DNA of 64,000 bases, taken from Lysobacter sp. K5869 (GTDB taxonomy: Bacteria > Pseudomonadota > Gammaproteobacteria > Xanthomonadales > Xanthomonadaceae). The translations under genes were made by a program, and so were the position numbers. Location: positions 4,999,001 through 5,063,000 of the forward strand of contig NZ_CP072597.1 in the NCBI RefSeq assembly GCF_018847975.1. The letters run 5' to 3'. Positions 1-9,748 of this stretch are shown here, one piece after another. The notes beneath the pieces are model-generated. The model had not been told where the DNA came from, did no database searches, and worked only from the letters and a program-made list of their open reading frames with translations. The first letter of the stretch is position 1. Every line of letters starts with the position of its first letter.

Positions 1-96
1 GGTCTCGACCCGTTGGGCGAGCTCTTCGTTGGTCACCACCTGAGCCGGCAGGTAGCTGCCGGTGCCCGCGATCCGGGCGTAAATCCGATCTGTCAT
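1..96 (-). CDS. fabH: 3-oxoacyl-ACP synthase III, N-terminal fragment
   Basis: Only the first 32 codons lie in the window; the gene continues past the left edge. The minus strand reads ATG at 96, then MTDRIYARIAGTGSYLPAQV, which is the typical FabH start (R-I-x-G-T-G-S-Y-L-P before the first thiolase-fold strand). FabH condenses acetyl-CoA with malonyl-ACP to start fatty acid synthesis in the cytoplasm. It lies downstream of rpmF in the same direction, the usual proteobacterial yceD-rpmF-(plsX)-fabH neighbourhood, although plsX is absent between them here. The 262 bases between it and rpmF hold only a short GCCAGC/GCTGGC hairpin near 183-199. Confidence 0.85.
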   Translation of the reverse strand, partial: MTDRIYARIAGTGSYLPAQVVTNEELAQRVET

Positions 97-358
97 CACC
101 GCTCCGCGGAATGGCCGGGGCGGCCTGCGCAAAGGCGGCGTCGCGAACGCGCGCGCACCCGCAGGCCATCGAGAAACAGGACCGCCAGCGCGAAGCTGGC
201 GGAAAACGAAGCCGCGGCGGCCGCAGGTCTGTTGTCGCACGGACTCGCCACGAGGGCGGTCCGACCGGTGCCGGCGCGATGTCGGGCGACATCCTCCGCC
301 GGCCCAGATCGCGGCGACGCGCGCCTAAGCCAGCGCGCGCCGCGGCGGGCCGGGAGGA

Positions 359-553
359 TTACTCCTCGTCGGCGACGCGCGACTTGGTGTCGATCACCTT
401 CTTGCCGCGGTAGTAGCCGTCGGCGGTGACGTGGTGGCGGATGTGGGTCTCGCCGGTGGTCGGGTCGGTGGCCAGCTGCTTGCTGGACAGCGCATCGTGC
501 GAACGGCGCTGGCCGCGACGGGACGGGGTGACGCGGGACTTCTGAACGGCCAT
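359..553 (-). CDS. rpmF: 50S ribosomal protein L32
   Basis: This 64-residue protein starts [20 protein letters not shown], the near-invariant L32 start, and is very rich in Arg and Lys. L32 is a small structural protein of the large ribosomal subunit. It is slightly longer than the 57-residue E. coli form because of an acidic tail (VADEE). The position between yceD (upstream, 145 bases away) and fabH (downstream) is the classical arrangement linking ribosome and fatty acid genes. The four-Cys zinc-binding pattern of some L32 proteins is absent. Confidence 0.97.
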   Translation of the reverse strand: MAVQKSRVTPSRRGQRRSHDALSSKQLATDPTTGETHIRHHVTADGYYRGKKVIDTKSRVADEE

Positions 554-698
554 GGTCTTGCTCCGGAAAAGCGGTGGAAACCTGAGGTGGATAGCGAAAG
601 CCCGATTAGCAGGACTCGCTCGATGCCTGCAGGTCGGAGTTGGAACTGGATATTGTGAAGCAAACGCGCGGGATTTCCGAATCCGGAGGATCGCGCGC

Positions 699-1223
699 TC
701 AGTTGTTCTTCTTCAGCGACGACAACACCGCGAACGGGTTGACGGCGTCCTGCTCGGCCGCGGGGGCCGGCCAGTCGCGCTCGACCGCCTCGCTGCCGGG
801 CGCCATCGGCACCACCGGGACGGCGAGGATCAGCTCGTCCTCGACCAGCTCGGTCGGCTGCAGCATGCCGTCTTCGGGCATCAGCAGCGGCTCGTAGCCG
901 GGCGACAACGCGGCTTCGTCGGCCTCGTCGCGGATCAGCCCGAGACGCTGGACGATCTGCACCGGCAGCAGGAACCGCTCCAGCGAGCGCTGGCACAGCA
1001 ACGGCAGTTCGGCGTCGATCTTCAGCTCGGCGTAGGGCACCTGCAGCTCGTCGGTATCGAAATCCAGCGAGAACCGGACTTCGCCGTCGGTGTCGTGCAG
1101 CAAACCCGCCAGGCGGGACAGCGCCGACAACGGCAGACGGCCTTCCACGCCGCGCCGTGCCGCCACCAGGCGCCAGGCATCCAGGACTTCGGGCACCCGC
1201 CCAGGTGGCACTTCGGCTGACAT
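699..1223 (-). CDS. yceD: YceD/DUF177 family protein
   Basis: The protein has 174 residues from the ATG at 1223 ([13 protein letters not shown]). An upstream ATG at 1280 would add 19 residues with no family resemblance. The acidic middle ([16 protein letters not shown]), the segment [12 protein letters not shown] and the C-terminal [10 protein letters not shown] are recognisable DUF177 features; the family C-terminus is typically NPFAVLAxLK. DUF177 proteins are associated with 23S rRNA accumulation or processing in bacteria and plastids. Its place directly upstream of rpmF is the standard context. The usual CxRCL cysteine pair is reduced to one Cys (LLCQRSL), a common proteobacterial variation. 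Confidence 0.9.
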   Translation of the reverse strand: MSAEVPPGRVPEVLDAWRLVAARRGVEGRLPLSALSRLAGLLHDTDGEVRFSLDFDTDELQVPYAELKIDAELPLLCQRSLERFLLPVQIVQRLGLIRDEADEAALSPGYEPLLMPEDGMLQPTELVEDELILAVPVVPMAPGSEAVERDWPAPAAEQDAVNPFAVLSSLKKNN

Positions 1224-1380
1224 AAGCCGCGAAATGGTAGAGACCGCGCGGGGCGCTGTCAAACCATTGTCAAATCGCAAGTCCCGGGCCGGTCAGGGAT
1301 TTGCCCCTGGCCGGCCCGCACGTGCAGACTGCCCGGCCTCGACCCCCGCCATCGGCCCGGCCGTGACCCTCGTCCTATTA

Positions 1381-1719
1381 ATGTTTCTGACCACGGTGGC
1401 TGCCGCTGCCCTGATCGCCGCCCTGCTGTACCGGCCGCTGCGCCGCCAGCGCGCGGTGCGCGAGGTGCTCGACGCCGCCGACGCCCTGGAGGCGCGGCTG
1501 CGCACCGCCCGCGCCGAAATCGAGGCGGTGGCCGGCGACGAGGGCCGCGACCCGGTCGGCGAGGCCATGCGCGAGATGCTGCGCCAGCGCCTGTGGCTGC
1601 GCGACCACGGCCGCCAGGCCAGTCTGAGCCAGCTCGGCGAGGTCCGCGCCTCGATCGACGCCGCGCGCGGCCGGATCGAGCAGCAGTTGGTCCAGATCGA
1701 GCAAGCCCGGCTGAATTGA
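1381..1719 (+). CDS. Small membrane-anchored coiled-coil protein
   Basis: The protein has 112 residues from the ATG at 1381; a GTG at 1363 would add six hydrophobic residues (VTLVLL) and is a credible alternative. Residues 1-17 form one hydrophobic membrane segment ending in basic residues (RPLRRQRA). The rest is a long Ala/Glu/Arg helix that looks like a coiled coil (ALEARLRTARAEIEAV, then ARGRIEQQLVQIEQ). I do not recognise the family. It lies upstream of maf on the same strand, separated by a G/A-rich inverted-repeat element, so co-transcription is uncertain. Confidence 0.65.
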   Translation: MFLTTVAAAALIAALLYRPLRRQRAVREVLDAADALEARLRTARAEIEAVAGDEGRDPVGEAMREMLRQRLWLRDHGRQASLSQLGEVRASIDAARGRIEQQLVQIEQARLN

Positions 1720-1860
1720 GGAGCGAGGAGTGAGCAAAAGCTTGCGCTCGCCCCTGAGTCCCACGGCTCCGCCGATCCTCGCCTCCGCCTCCTTCTGATT
1801 CAGAAAGCGGCGCTAGAGAAGCGAGCACCCCGCTTTCGCTCGCTCCTCACCGCTCACTCC
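1720..1860. repeat. Intergenic GAGCGAGGAGTGAGC-type inverted repeat
   Basis: Immediately after the stop codon the plus strand reads GAGCGAGGAGTGAGC (1721-1735). Close to maf it reads CGCTCCTCACCGCTCACTCC (1841-1860), whose complement is built from the same GAGGAGCGAG and GGAGTGAGC modules. The spacer is 105 bases. The layout (purine-rich start, pyrimidine-rich end, imperfect arms) matches the better-paired element at 9602-9743, so both may belong to one dispersed family. Confidence 0.45.
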
Positions 1861-1867
1861 TGGCCCC

Positions 1868-2443
1868 ATGACCTCGCTCATCCTCGCCTCCACCTCCCGC
1901 TACCGCCGCGAACTGCTCGAACGCCTGCGCCTGCCGTTCGACGTCGCCCGCCCCGACACCGACGAGACCCCGCGCGACGGCGAGGCGCCGGCCGCGCTGG
2001 CCCAGCGGCTGGCCGAAGCCAAGGCCGCCGCGGTCGCCGCGCAGCGCCCGGACGCCTGGGTGATCGGCTCCGATCAGGTCGCCGAGTTCGACGGCCGGCC
2101 GATCGGCAAGCCGGGCGGGCGCGAGGGCGCGATCGCTCAACTCAGCGCGATGTCGGGGCGCGAAGTGCGCTTCTGCACCGGCCTGTGCGTGCTGCGCGAC
2201 GGCGGGCCGGCGCTGAGCGAGCTCGACGTCACCGTGGTGCGCTTTCGCGAATTGACCGCGGCGGAGATCGAACGCTACGTCGATGCCGAGCAACCGTTCG
2301 ACTGCGCGGGCAGCTTCAAATCCGAAGGCCTGGGCATCGCCTTGTTCGATGCGGTCGAGTCGCGCGACCCGACCGCCTTGATCGGCTTGCCGCTGATCGC
2401 GACGGCGCGGCTGCTGCGCCGCGCGGGGTATGCGTTGCCGTAA
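1868..2443 (+). CDS. maf: Maf family nucleotide pyrophosphatase (YceF type)
   Basis: The 191-residue protein starts MTSLILASTSRYRRELLERL, the Maf signature (LILASxSxxRxxLL). It has the conserved VIGSDQVAEFDGRPIGKPG block, with SDQV where other Maf subgroups have ADTVV, and the later FDCAGSFKSEGLGIALF and DPTALIGLPL motifs. The SDQV and AGSFKSE variants fit the YceF subgroup, which hydrolyses 7-methyl-GTP. Maf proteins remove modified nucleoside triphosphates in the cytoplasm. In E. coli yceF lies beside yceD-rpmF; here it is divergent from them and close by. Confidence 0.93.
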   Translation: MTSLILASTSRYRRELLERLRLPFDVARPDTDETPRDGEAPAALAQRLAEAKAAAVAAQRPDAWVIGSDQVAEFDGRPIGKPGGREGAIAQLSAMSGREVRFCTGLCVLRDGGPALSELDVTVVRFRELTAAEIERYVDAEQPFDCAGSFKSEGLGIALFDAVESRDPTALIGLPLIATARLLRRAGYALP

Positions 2444-2546
2444 CGCCGCGCGCTTCGCGACCGTCGCCCCCGCTCGAAGCGTTCGCGCCGAACGCGGACG
2501 AAATCGCGGGCGGCGGCTTCGATGAAGCCGCCCTGCCCGCGCGCCC

Positions 2547-4424
2547 TCAAGGCCGCCGCAAATCGATCGGCTGCTGCGCCCAATCCTCGACGCTGCCGTC
2601 GCGCCCGTGCAGGCGCAGGCCCAGCCAATGCCGCCCCGGCGGTTCGGCGTCGAGCTCCACGGTGGCGTTGAAGCCCACCCGCGGGTGTTGCGGATCGGTG
2701 GACTGGCGGCCGTCGCGCAGCGTCCAGAACTCGCGCACGCCGCGGCGCTCCAGGCCGTACTGCGCCTGCGCCACCACGCGTCCGTCGAGCATGATCTCGA
2801 CCTTCGACAACCCCACGCCGTCCTTGAACGCCCACCCCGAAACGGCGAACGCGCCGGGGCCGACGCGCACGCCGGCGGCGGGCACGTCGATCCAGGCCAT
2901 CGCCGGCGTCGTGCACTCGCCCTCGCGCGGCGCGCCGTCGAAGGCGAACAGGGCGAAGCGCTGGCGGCCGTGATCGACGTTGAGGATCTGCGGCGGCGGC
3001 AGCGGGCCGACCATCGCGCACAGGTCGTGATAGCGCTGCAGCAGGTTCTTGTATTCGACCTCGGTCGCGCCGACCACGAGCAGGGTCGGGCCGGCGCCCC
3101 AGTCGGCGCGGCCGTCGCGGTGCAATCCCCACAAACGCAGCTGCGGCGCGCGGCCGTGCTTGTGGTTGATCGGATGATCGAGCACGGCGATGCGCGGATC
3201 GTCGAGGGCGAAGCCCAGTTCGGCGCCGGCCTTGAAGTTGTCGGCGACCAGGCGCGTGCCCGGCGGCATCGTCTTCAATTTTGCGCGCACGGCGCGCGCC
3301 AGTTCGTCCCAGCCGGCGAAGTTGGCCGGGTACCACTTCTCGCCGGCGCTGCGCGCGCGCAGTTCCGGGCGCGAGACCGCGACGTAATAGCCCAGCATCG
3401 CCAGCAACGCCGCGCCGGCCAACCCCGCGCACAGGCCGCGCGCCCACTCCGGCCAGCGCGACAGCACCATCGGCAACAACGGCAGCAGCGCGAGGAACCC
3501 CGGCAACGGCCAGTGGAAGCTGACCCGCTCGGTGTCGGCGAAGAAACCCAGCACGAAGAAGCCCAGCACCACCAGAGCGCCGAGCAAGGCGAAATAGCGC
3601 GTCACCGGCGAGGGGTCGCGCGCGCCGCGCCAGCCGGCCACAGAGAGCGCGACGAACAGCAGCGGGGTGACCAACAGCGCCTGGATCGCGACGAACCACA
3701 GCCCGCTGGCATGGAAGGCCCAGGGATGGCGATCGACCAACTGGAAACGCAGACCGGCGTCGGCGTTGTCGAGATTCCACGCCACCAGCGGCGCCCAGGC
3801 CGAGGCGCCGATCGCCACCGCGGTCAGCACGCGCGCGTCGCGCAGCGCGCGCCGGCCCTCGGGCAGCAGCATCAGCACGGCGAAGCCGACGGCGATCACC
3901 GCGATGAAGCGGTAATGGCTGAGCGCGCCGAGCGACAGGCCGGCGGCGAGTTCGACCGCGCTGCGCGCATCGACCTGACGCAGCAATCGCGCGCCGGCGT
4001 CCAGGCACAGCAGCGTCGCCAGCGCCATCATCGCGTCGGGCAACGCGAGCAGGCCGAGCGTGCCCGACAACGGCAACAACAGCGCGTAGCAACCGGCGAC
4101 CCAGCCGTTGCGCGCGCCGAACTCGCGCGCGCTCACCCGCGCCAGCAGCCACGGCACCAGCGCGGCGATGGCCAGGAACGGCGCGCGCAACGCCAGCGCC
4201 GAATTGCCGCCCAGTTCCACGCCCAGCCGCGCCAGCCACGCGGTGAGTCCCGGCAAATCGGAATAGGCCGCGGCCGGATGCCGGCCTTCCTGCCAATAGA
4301 AGGCTTCGTCGACGAACAACGGCAGCTTGGCGGCGACGGCGAGCTTGAGCAGCAGCACCAACGTCCACAGCGCCCAGAACACATTGCGCATCGCGCTGGC
4401 TTCGTCCCTGTCCCGCATCGGCAC
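2547..4424 (-). CDS. GT39-type membrane glycosyltransferase (ArnT/PMT-like)
   Basis: The first ~350 residues contain about ten hydrophobic segments. The first periplasmic loop carries the acidic motif PLFVDEAFYWQEG, typical of GT39/GT83 enzymes that use polyprenyl-phosphate sugars (ArnT, PMT). SHYRF and DLPGL segments also fit. The C-terminal ~200 residues are soluble and include a bacterial beta-sandwich-like stretch (ISGWAF-type VSGWAFKDG...VEIMLDG). Such enzymes move a sugar from a lipid carrier to lipid A, glycan or protein at the periplasmic side. ATGs at 4424, 4418 and 4391 are all possible; MRNVFWALW at 4391 begins directly at the first membrane segment. The acceptor is unknown. Confidence 0.8.
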   Translation of the reverse strand: MPMRDRDEASAMRNVFWALWTLVLLLKLAVAAKLPLFVDEAFYWQEGRHPAAAYSDLPGLTAWLARLGVELGGNSALALRAPFLAIAALVPWLLARVSAREFGARNGWVAGCYALLLPLSGTLGLLALPDAMMALATLLCLDAGARLLRQVDARSAVELAAGLSLGALSHYRFIAVIAVGFAVLMLLPEGRRALRDARVLTAVAIGASAWAPLVAWNLDNADAGLRFQLVDRHPWAFHASGLWFVAIQALLVTPLLFVALSVAGWRGARDPSPVTRYFALLGALVVLGFFVLGFFADTERVSFHWPLPGFLALLPLLPMVLSRWPEWARGLCAGLAGAALLAMLGYYVAVSRPELRARSAGEKWYPANFAGWDELARAVRAKLKTMPPGTRLVADNFKAGAELGFALDDPRIAVLDHPINHKHGRAPQLRLWGLHRDGRADWGAGPTLLVVGATEVEYKNLLQRYHDLCAMVGPLPPPQILNVDHGRQRFALFAFDGAPREGECTTPAMAWIDVPAAGVRVGPGAFAVSGWAFKDGVGLSKVEIMLDGRVVAQAQYGLERRGVREFWTLRDGRQSTDPQHPRVGFNATVELDAEPPGRHWLGLRLHGRDGSVEDWAQQPIDLRRP

Positions 4425-4631
4425 CCGACCTCGCTACACTCTGGAACTTGGGGGAACGTCTCGGCTCAAAGCATCGTCGTCGCACTGCGTTTTATTGACA
4501 CCCATCGCAGAAGCGGGTTCCGCGCAACGACGGCGACGCTCACGAACCTGACAAAAACGACAGTTTCGACGCCTTGCGTTTCACGGCATCGAGGCTTCAT
4601 CCACATCACGCTTTCTACGACGGCAGGCCCG

Positions 4632-5600
<969 letters not shown>

Positions 5601-5608
5601 ACGCGGCG

Positions 5609-6607
5609 ATGGCCGGCACCGACGAGGCGCCCGCCTCCGCGCTGCGCGCGCTGTGGCGGCGCTGGCGCCTGCGCATGCACGCCTGGACCCGGCCGCGCCG
5701 GCCCGAAACCCTGCCCGTGCAGTTCGACCGCCGCCGCATCTACGTGCTGCCGACCGGTTTCGGTGCGTTCTACGGCGCCTTGCTCGGCGCGATGGTGCTG
5801 GGCGCGCTGAACTACAACAACAATCCCGCGTTCTTGCTGGCGCTGCTGCTCGGCGGCGCCGGCCTGGCCAGCCTGATCGCCGCGCAGTTGCAGCTCTCGG
5901 GCCTGCGCGTGATCGCGGTGGACGCCGAACCGGTGCCGGCCGGCAGCGCGATGCGCGTGCGCGTCCACGTGCGCGCCGCGCCCGACCGGCTGCGGCGCGG
6001 CTTGCAGGTCGACGACGGCATCGCGCGCGAGATCGAACCGGCGCGGCTGGACCTGGACCACGGCGTCGGCGAAGCCGAGCTGCACATCGCCACCCACCGA
6101 CGCGGCTGGCTCGACCTGCCCAAGCTGCGCGTGTCCACCACCCGTCCGCTCGGATTGGCGCGGGCCTGGTCGCACCTGTGGCCGGAAGCGCCGCTGCTGG
6201 TGTATCCGGCGCCGGAAGCGCACGGCCCGCCGCTGCCGGTCGGCGGCGGCGATCAGACCGTGACCCGGGTCCATCCCAGCGGCGACGACGTGCACCACCT
6301 GCGCGGTTATCGCCCCGGCGACGCGCGCCGGGCGATCGCCTGGAAGCATTCGGCGCGACGCGACATGCTGTTGGTGCGCGAGTACGAACAGCCGCTCGGC
6401 GCCGACGTCGAACTGGAATGGCAGCGCCTGCACGGGCTGCAGCACGAAGCGCGGATCGCGCGGCTGGCGCGCTGGATCGACGAGGCCGAGCGCGACGGTT
6501 GCCGCTATCGCCTGAGCCTGCCCGGCCATCCCGCGCTCGGCCCCGGCAACGGCGCGGCGCATCGCCACGCCTGCCTGCGCGCGCTGGCGCTGCTGCCGCA
6601 TGGCTAA
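5609..6607 (+). CDS. DUF58 domain membrane protein
   Basis: The protein has 332 residues from the ATG at 5609, eight bases past the moxR stop. Two adjacent hydrophobic segments (about residues 45-90) follow a basic cytoplasmic start. The DUF58 core is GDDVHHLRGYRPGDARRAIAWKHSARRDMLLVREYEQP: the D-x-x-x-L-R-x-Y-x-x-G-D and I-x-W-K-x-S/T motifs are clear. DUF58 proteins accompany MoxR and TgpA-type transglutaminases in the inner membrane of many proteobacteria; the molecular role is not settled. Its last eight bases overlap the start of tgpA. Confidence 0.9.
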   Translation: MAGTDEAPASALRALWRRWRLRMHAWTRPRRPETLPVQFDRRRIYVLPTGFGAFYGALLGAMVLGALNYNNNPAFLLALLLGGAGLASLIAAQLQLSGLRVIAVDAEPVPAGSAMRVRVHVRAAPDRLRRGLQVDDGIAREIEPARLDLDHGVGEAELHIATHRRGWLDLPKLRVSTTRPLGLARAWSHLWPEAPLLVYPAPEAHGPPLPVGGGDQTVTRVHPSGDDVHHLRGYRPGDARRAIAWKHSARRDMLLVREYEQPLGADVELEWQRLHGLQHEARIARLARWIDEAERDGCRYRLSLPGHPALGPGNGAAHRHACLRALALLPHG

Positions 6608-8660
6608 GTCCGCGTCCGCCGCCGTCGCGCCCGCCGCGCCGATGCCGCCGATACGCGGCGGCAAGCCCGCGGCGATCGCGCTGGAACCCGGCGTGCGCCG
6701 CTGGGCGCTGCTGGCCGGCGCCAGCTGCCTGTTGCCGCTGCTGCTGCAGTTGCCGCCGTCGATCGCCGCGGTGATCGCCGTGGTCGGCATCGGCGTCGGC
6801 GCGCTGTCGTGGCGGCGCGCGCAGCCGGCGCTGCTGCGGCTGGTGCTGGTGATCGCGCTGGTCGGCACGGTGCTGGTGCTGGCGCGCTTCTCCTTCGGCC
6901 GCGACACCGGCTGCGCGCTGCTGGCGGCGATGTTCGCGATCAAGCCGGCGGAAACCTACACCTTGCGCGATGCGCGCAGCCTGATCGGTTTCGCCTTGTT
7001 CGGACCGTTCGCGACCTTCCTGCTCGATCAGGGGCCGCTGTCGCTGGCGTTGGGCCTGGCCGCGTCGGTGTTCGCCTTGGTCTCGCTGCAGCGGCTGGCC
7101 GAACTCGACGGCGTGGCCGCGCCGGGCCAGCCGCGCGCGCCGGCGCCGCCGGCGCGGCAGCAGCTGTGGTCGGTCGCGCGCCTGATCGGCATCGGCCTGC
7201 CGCTGGCGCTGGCGGTGTTCTGGCTGTTCCCGCGTCTGGCCGCGCCGCTGTGGGGCGTGCCCGACCGCGCCCTCGCCCGTCCCGGCCTGTCGGACCGGAT
7301 GTCGCCGGGCGAAATGGTCGATCTGATGAACGACGAGACGGTGACCCTGCGCGCGCGCTTCAACGGCGACGCGCCGCCGACCTCGCAGATGTATTGGCGC
7401 GGGCCGGTGCTGTGGCACTTCGACGGCCGCAGTTGGACCCAGGCGGGCTGGTTCCGCGGGCTGCCGCCGCCGGCGTTCCAGCCTTCGGCCACGGTCTGGG
7501 ACTACGAACTGGAGGTGGAGCCCACCGACGACCGCCAGTTCGTCGCCCTCGACCTGCCGCTCAACACGCCAGACGGTTCGCGCCTGAGCCACGACTACGG
7601 CCTCTACGCGCGGCGTCCGCTGGCCGCGCTCAGCCGCTGGCATCTGCGCTCCTCGCCGCCGCGCAAGTTCGAGCTGGACCTGCCCGCGCCGCTGCGCCGC
7701 GCCGCGCTGGAACTGCCGGTCGGCTACAACCCGCGCACCCTCGCGCTGGCCGCGCAGTGGCGGCGCGAGGCCGGCGGCGACGACGCGGCCATCGTCAAGC
7801 GCGCGCTGGACATGTACCACCGCCAGTTCGCCTACACCTTGGCCACGCCGCTGCTGGGCCGGCATTCGGTCGACGAATTCCTGTTCGAGCAGAAGGCCGG
7901 CTACTGCGAGCACTTCAGCTCCTCGTTCGTGGTGCTGATGCGCGCGGCCGGCGTGCCGGCGCGGGTGGTCACCGGTTATGCCGGCGGCTACTACAACCCG
8001 GTCGGCGGTTATTGGCTGGTGCGCCGCTCCGACGCGCACGCCTGGGCCGAGGCGTGGTTGCCGGGGCGCGGCTGGACCCGGGTCGATCCGACCGCCGCGG
8101 TCGCGCCCGAACGCATCTACGACACCCTCGCCGACCGCACGCCCGGCGCCGGCGGTTTGTTCGGCGGGATCGGCGCGGTCACGCCCTTGTTCAATCTCGG
8201 CGACTGGGCGCGGCGCGGCTGGAACGACTTCGTGCTCGGCTTCGACGCCAGCCGCCAGGAACGCCTGCTGCAGCCCTTGGGCGTGGACCGGCTCGACGGG
8301 CCGCGCCTGATCGGGCTGTTCGTGCTGTTCGCCAGCCTCGCCGGCGCCTGGATGGTGTGGCTCAGCAGCCGCGGCGAACGCCAGCGCGATCCGGTCCTGC
8401 GCGCCTGGCACGCGCTCGGCCGGCGCTACCGCCGCCTGGGCCTGGAGCGCGCGCCGCACGAGCCGGCCCTGGCCTGGGCTGAACGTGTCGGAAAGGCGCG
8501 GCCGGATCTGGGCGTGGCGCTGCTGCGGCTCAGCCAAACTTTCAGCGATTGGCGGTACGCTGGCAGCCAAGCCGGGCGGCGCGAGGCCCGAGAACTGCGC
8601 AACGAACTGGTCCGGGCGCTCCGCGCGCACCGCCCCGGCCGCACAGGAGAACCCCGATGA
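6600..8660 (+). CDS. tgpA: TgpA-type transmembrane transglutaminase
   Basis: The 686-residue protein overlaps the DUF58 gene by eight bases. About six membrane segments fill residues 30-210, a periplasmic transglutaminase core follows, and one membrane segment near residue 560 precedes a cytoplasmic DUF4129-like tail. The catalytic triad is visible: Cys in KAGYCEHFSSSF, His in RRSDAHAWAEAW, Asp in GWTRVDPTAAV. TgpA of Pseudomonas aeruginosa is reported as essential with its periplasmic domain active. The MoxR-DUF58-TgpA order is the conserved one. The frame ends in an ATGA overlap with the lipoprotein gene. Confidence 0.93.
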   Translation: MAKSASAAVAPAAPMPPIRGGKPAAIALEPGVRRWALLAGASCLLPLLLQLPPSIAAVIAVVGIGVGALSWRRAQPALLRLVLVIALVGTVLVLARFSFGRDTGCALLAAMFAIKPAETYTLRDARSLIGFALFGPFATFLLDQGPLSLALGLAASVFALVSLQRLAELDGVAAPGQPRAPAPPARQQLWSVARLIGIGLPLALAVFWLFPRLAAPLWGVPDRALARPGLSDRMSPGEMVDLMNDETVTLRARFNGDAPPTSQMYWRGPVLWHFDGRSWTQAGWFRGLPPPAFQPSATVWDYELEVEPTDDRQFVALDLPLNTPDGSRLSHDYGLYARRPLAALSRWHLRSSPPRKFELDLPAPLRRAALELPVGYNPRTLALAAQWRREAGGDDAAIVKRALDMYHRQFAYTLATPLLGRHSVDEFLFEQKAGYCEHFSSSFVVLMRAAGVPARVVTGYAGGYYNPVGGYWLVRRSDAHAWAEAWLPGRGWTRVDPTAAVAPERIYDTLADRTPGAGGLFGGIGAVTPLFNLGDWARRGWNDFVLGFDASRQERLLQPLGVDRLDGPRLIGLFVLFASLAGAWMVWLSSRGERQRDPVLRAWHALGRRYRRLGLERAPHEPALAWAERVGKARPDLGVALLRLSQTFSDWRYAGSQAGRREARELRNELVRALRAHRPGRTGEPR

Positions 8661-9142
8661 AGCTCCGACTTGCCTTGTTAGCCGCCGGCGTGGCGTTGCT
8701 CAGCGCCTGCGTCTCGGCGCCCCAGCCTTTGCAGGGCGCATTCACCGCGATCACCCCGTCCGACGCGGCGGCCCGCGATTCCACCGGCGCGACGGTGCGC
8801 TGGGGCGGCCGCATCGTCAGCGTCGAACCGCAGGCCAACCGCACCTGCTTCGAAATGATCTCGACCCGCCTGGGCGACAGCGCCCGGCCGTACTGGGCCA
8901 CCGACGACACCGGCGGCCGCTTCCTCGCCTGCCGCACCGGCTTCTACGATCCGGCGCTGTTCGAGAAGAACCGCGAAGTGACCTTCACCGGCCGCATCGC
9001 CGGTTACGAGTCGCGCCGCATCGGCGAATACGACTACCGCTTCCCCAAGCTCGACGCCGACGTCGTGTACCTGTGGCCGGTGCGCCAGCAGGTCGACGTG
9101 ATCGAACGCCCGGCGCCGTGGCCGTGGTGGGGTTGGTGGTGA
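8657..9142 (+). CDS. Slp family outer-membrane lipoprotein
   Basis: The ATG at 8657 overlaps the tgpA stop (ATGA), giving 161 residues. A lipoprotein signal peptide ends in the lipobox LSAC with Cys18. The body matches Slp proteins: LQGAFTAITP near the start, VRWGGRIVSVEPQANRTCFE in the middle (the family G-G-x-I), then GRFLACRTGFYDP and a GRIAGYESRRIGEYDYRFP block. Slp was described as a starvation-inducible outer-membrane lipoprotein in E. coli. The Trp-rich tail (WPWWGWW) is unusual. It is the last gene of the moxR operon and is followed by a terminator. Confidence 0.88.
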   Translation: MKLRLALLAAGVALLSACVSAPQPLQGAFTAITPSDAAARDSTGATVRWGGRIVSVEPQANRTCFEMISTRLGDSARPYWATDDTGGRFLACRTGFYDPALFEKNREVTFTGRIAGYESRRIGEYDYRFPKLDADVVYLWPVRQQVDVIERPAPWPWWGWW

Positions 9143-9179
9143 CGCCGGCGCGGAGCTGAGGCTCCGCCGCCCGGATGCG

Positions 9180-9212
9180 ACGAAGGCGCCTTACGGCGCC
9201 TTCGTGCGTTTT
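9180..9212 (+). terminator. Rho-independent terminator after the slp gene
   Basis: CGAAGGCGCC (9181-9190) pairs perfectly with GGCGCCTTCG (9195-9204) around a TTAC loop and is followed by TGCGTTTTG. It sits between the rightward slp gene and the leftward HIT gene. The complementary strand has only a weak T-rich tail, so it mainly serves the plus-strand operon. Confidence 0.75.
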
Positions 9213-9235
9213 GCGGCCGCGGAAATTTCGCGAAC

Positions 9236-9589
9236 TCAGCGCGGCGTGCCGAAGCGGCCCAGGTGATCGCCGGCGAGCAGGTGCAGATGCAGTTGGAACA
9301 CGGTCTGGCCGCCGTGCGCGTTGCAGTTCATCACCACGCGGTAGCCGTCGTCGGCGAAGCCTTCGCGCTTGGCGTACTGCGCGGCGGCATAGGCCAGCTT
9401 GCCGACCACGGCTTCCTGCTCGGGCTTGAGCTCGTTGAGCGTGGCGATCGGCGTCTTCGGCACGAACAGCACGTGCACCGGCGCCTGCGGGGCGATGTCG
9501 CGGAACGCGATCAGGTCGTCGTCTTCGTAGACGATGTCGGCCGGGAGTTCGCGGCGGATGATCTTGCCGAAGATGGTCGGGTCGGTCAT
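9236..9589 (-). CDS. Histidine triad (HIT) family nucleotide hydrolase
   Basis: The protein has 117 residues from the ATG at 9589 (MTDPTIFGKIIRRELPAD). This is the HinT/PKCI-like start: IFxKIIxxExPA, then VYEDDDLIAFRDIAPQAPVHVLFVPK. HinT enzymes hydrolyse purine nucleoside phosphoramidates. The triad region reads GGQTVFQLHLHLLAGD: the second and third histidines are present, but the first, usually H-x-H-x-H, is Gln. The central nucleophilic His is kept, so activity is plausible. A longer reading from 9712 would run through a repeat element and is rejected. Confidence 0.9.
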   Translation of the reverse strand: MTDPTIFGKIIRRELPADIVYEDDDLIAFRDIAPQAPVHVLFVPKTPIATLNELKPEQEAVVGKLAYAAAQYAKREGFADDGYRVVMNCNAHGGQTVFQLHLHLLAGDHLGRFGTPR

Positions 9590-9601
9590 GGGTCGAGGGC
9601 C

Positions 9602-9743
9602 AGGGGAATGAGGGGAATGAAGGGAACCGGGAATGGTTGGATCGTAGCAGCGTGATGCGGCTTGCAGGCTTCGGGTTCGCCGAACGGCCACTGAAGTCGC
9701 GAAACCCGCCATTCCCCGTTCCCCTCTTTCCCCTTACTCCCCT
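9602..9743. repeat. 142-bp intergenic element with 35-bp inverted arms
   Basis: The left arm (9602-9636, AGGGGAATGAGGGGAATGAA...) and the complement of the right arm (9709-9743) match at 30 of 35 positions. The 72-base centre contains CTTCGGGTTCGCCGAACGG, itself a small hairpin. It lies between recR and the HIT gene. The strong purine/pyrimidine strand bias and long imperfect arms suggest a non-autonomous palindromic repeat (MITE- or REP-like), and a transcript would fold into one long stem. Confidence 0.7.
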
Positions 9744-9748
9744 CGCCC

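Noticed and set aside
2607-4631. Long open plus-strand frame upstream of the MoxR start
   Set aside because: It is antisense to the GT39 gene, made of Arg/Gln/His/Ala repeats typical of high-GC shadow frames, and has no family resemblance until MSAGKIT at 4632.
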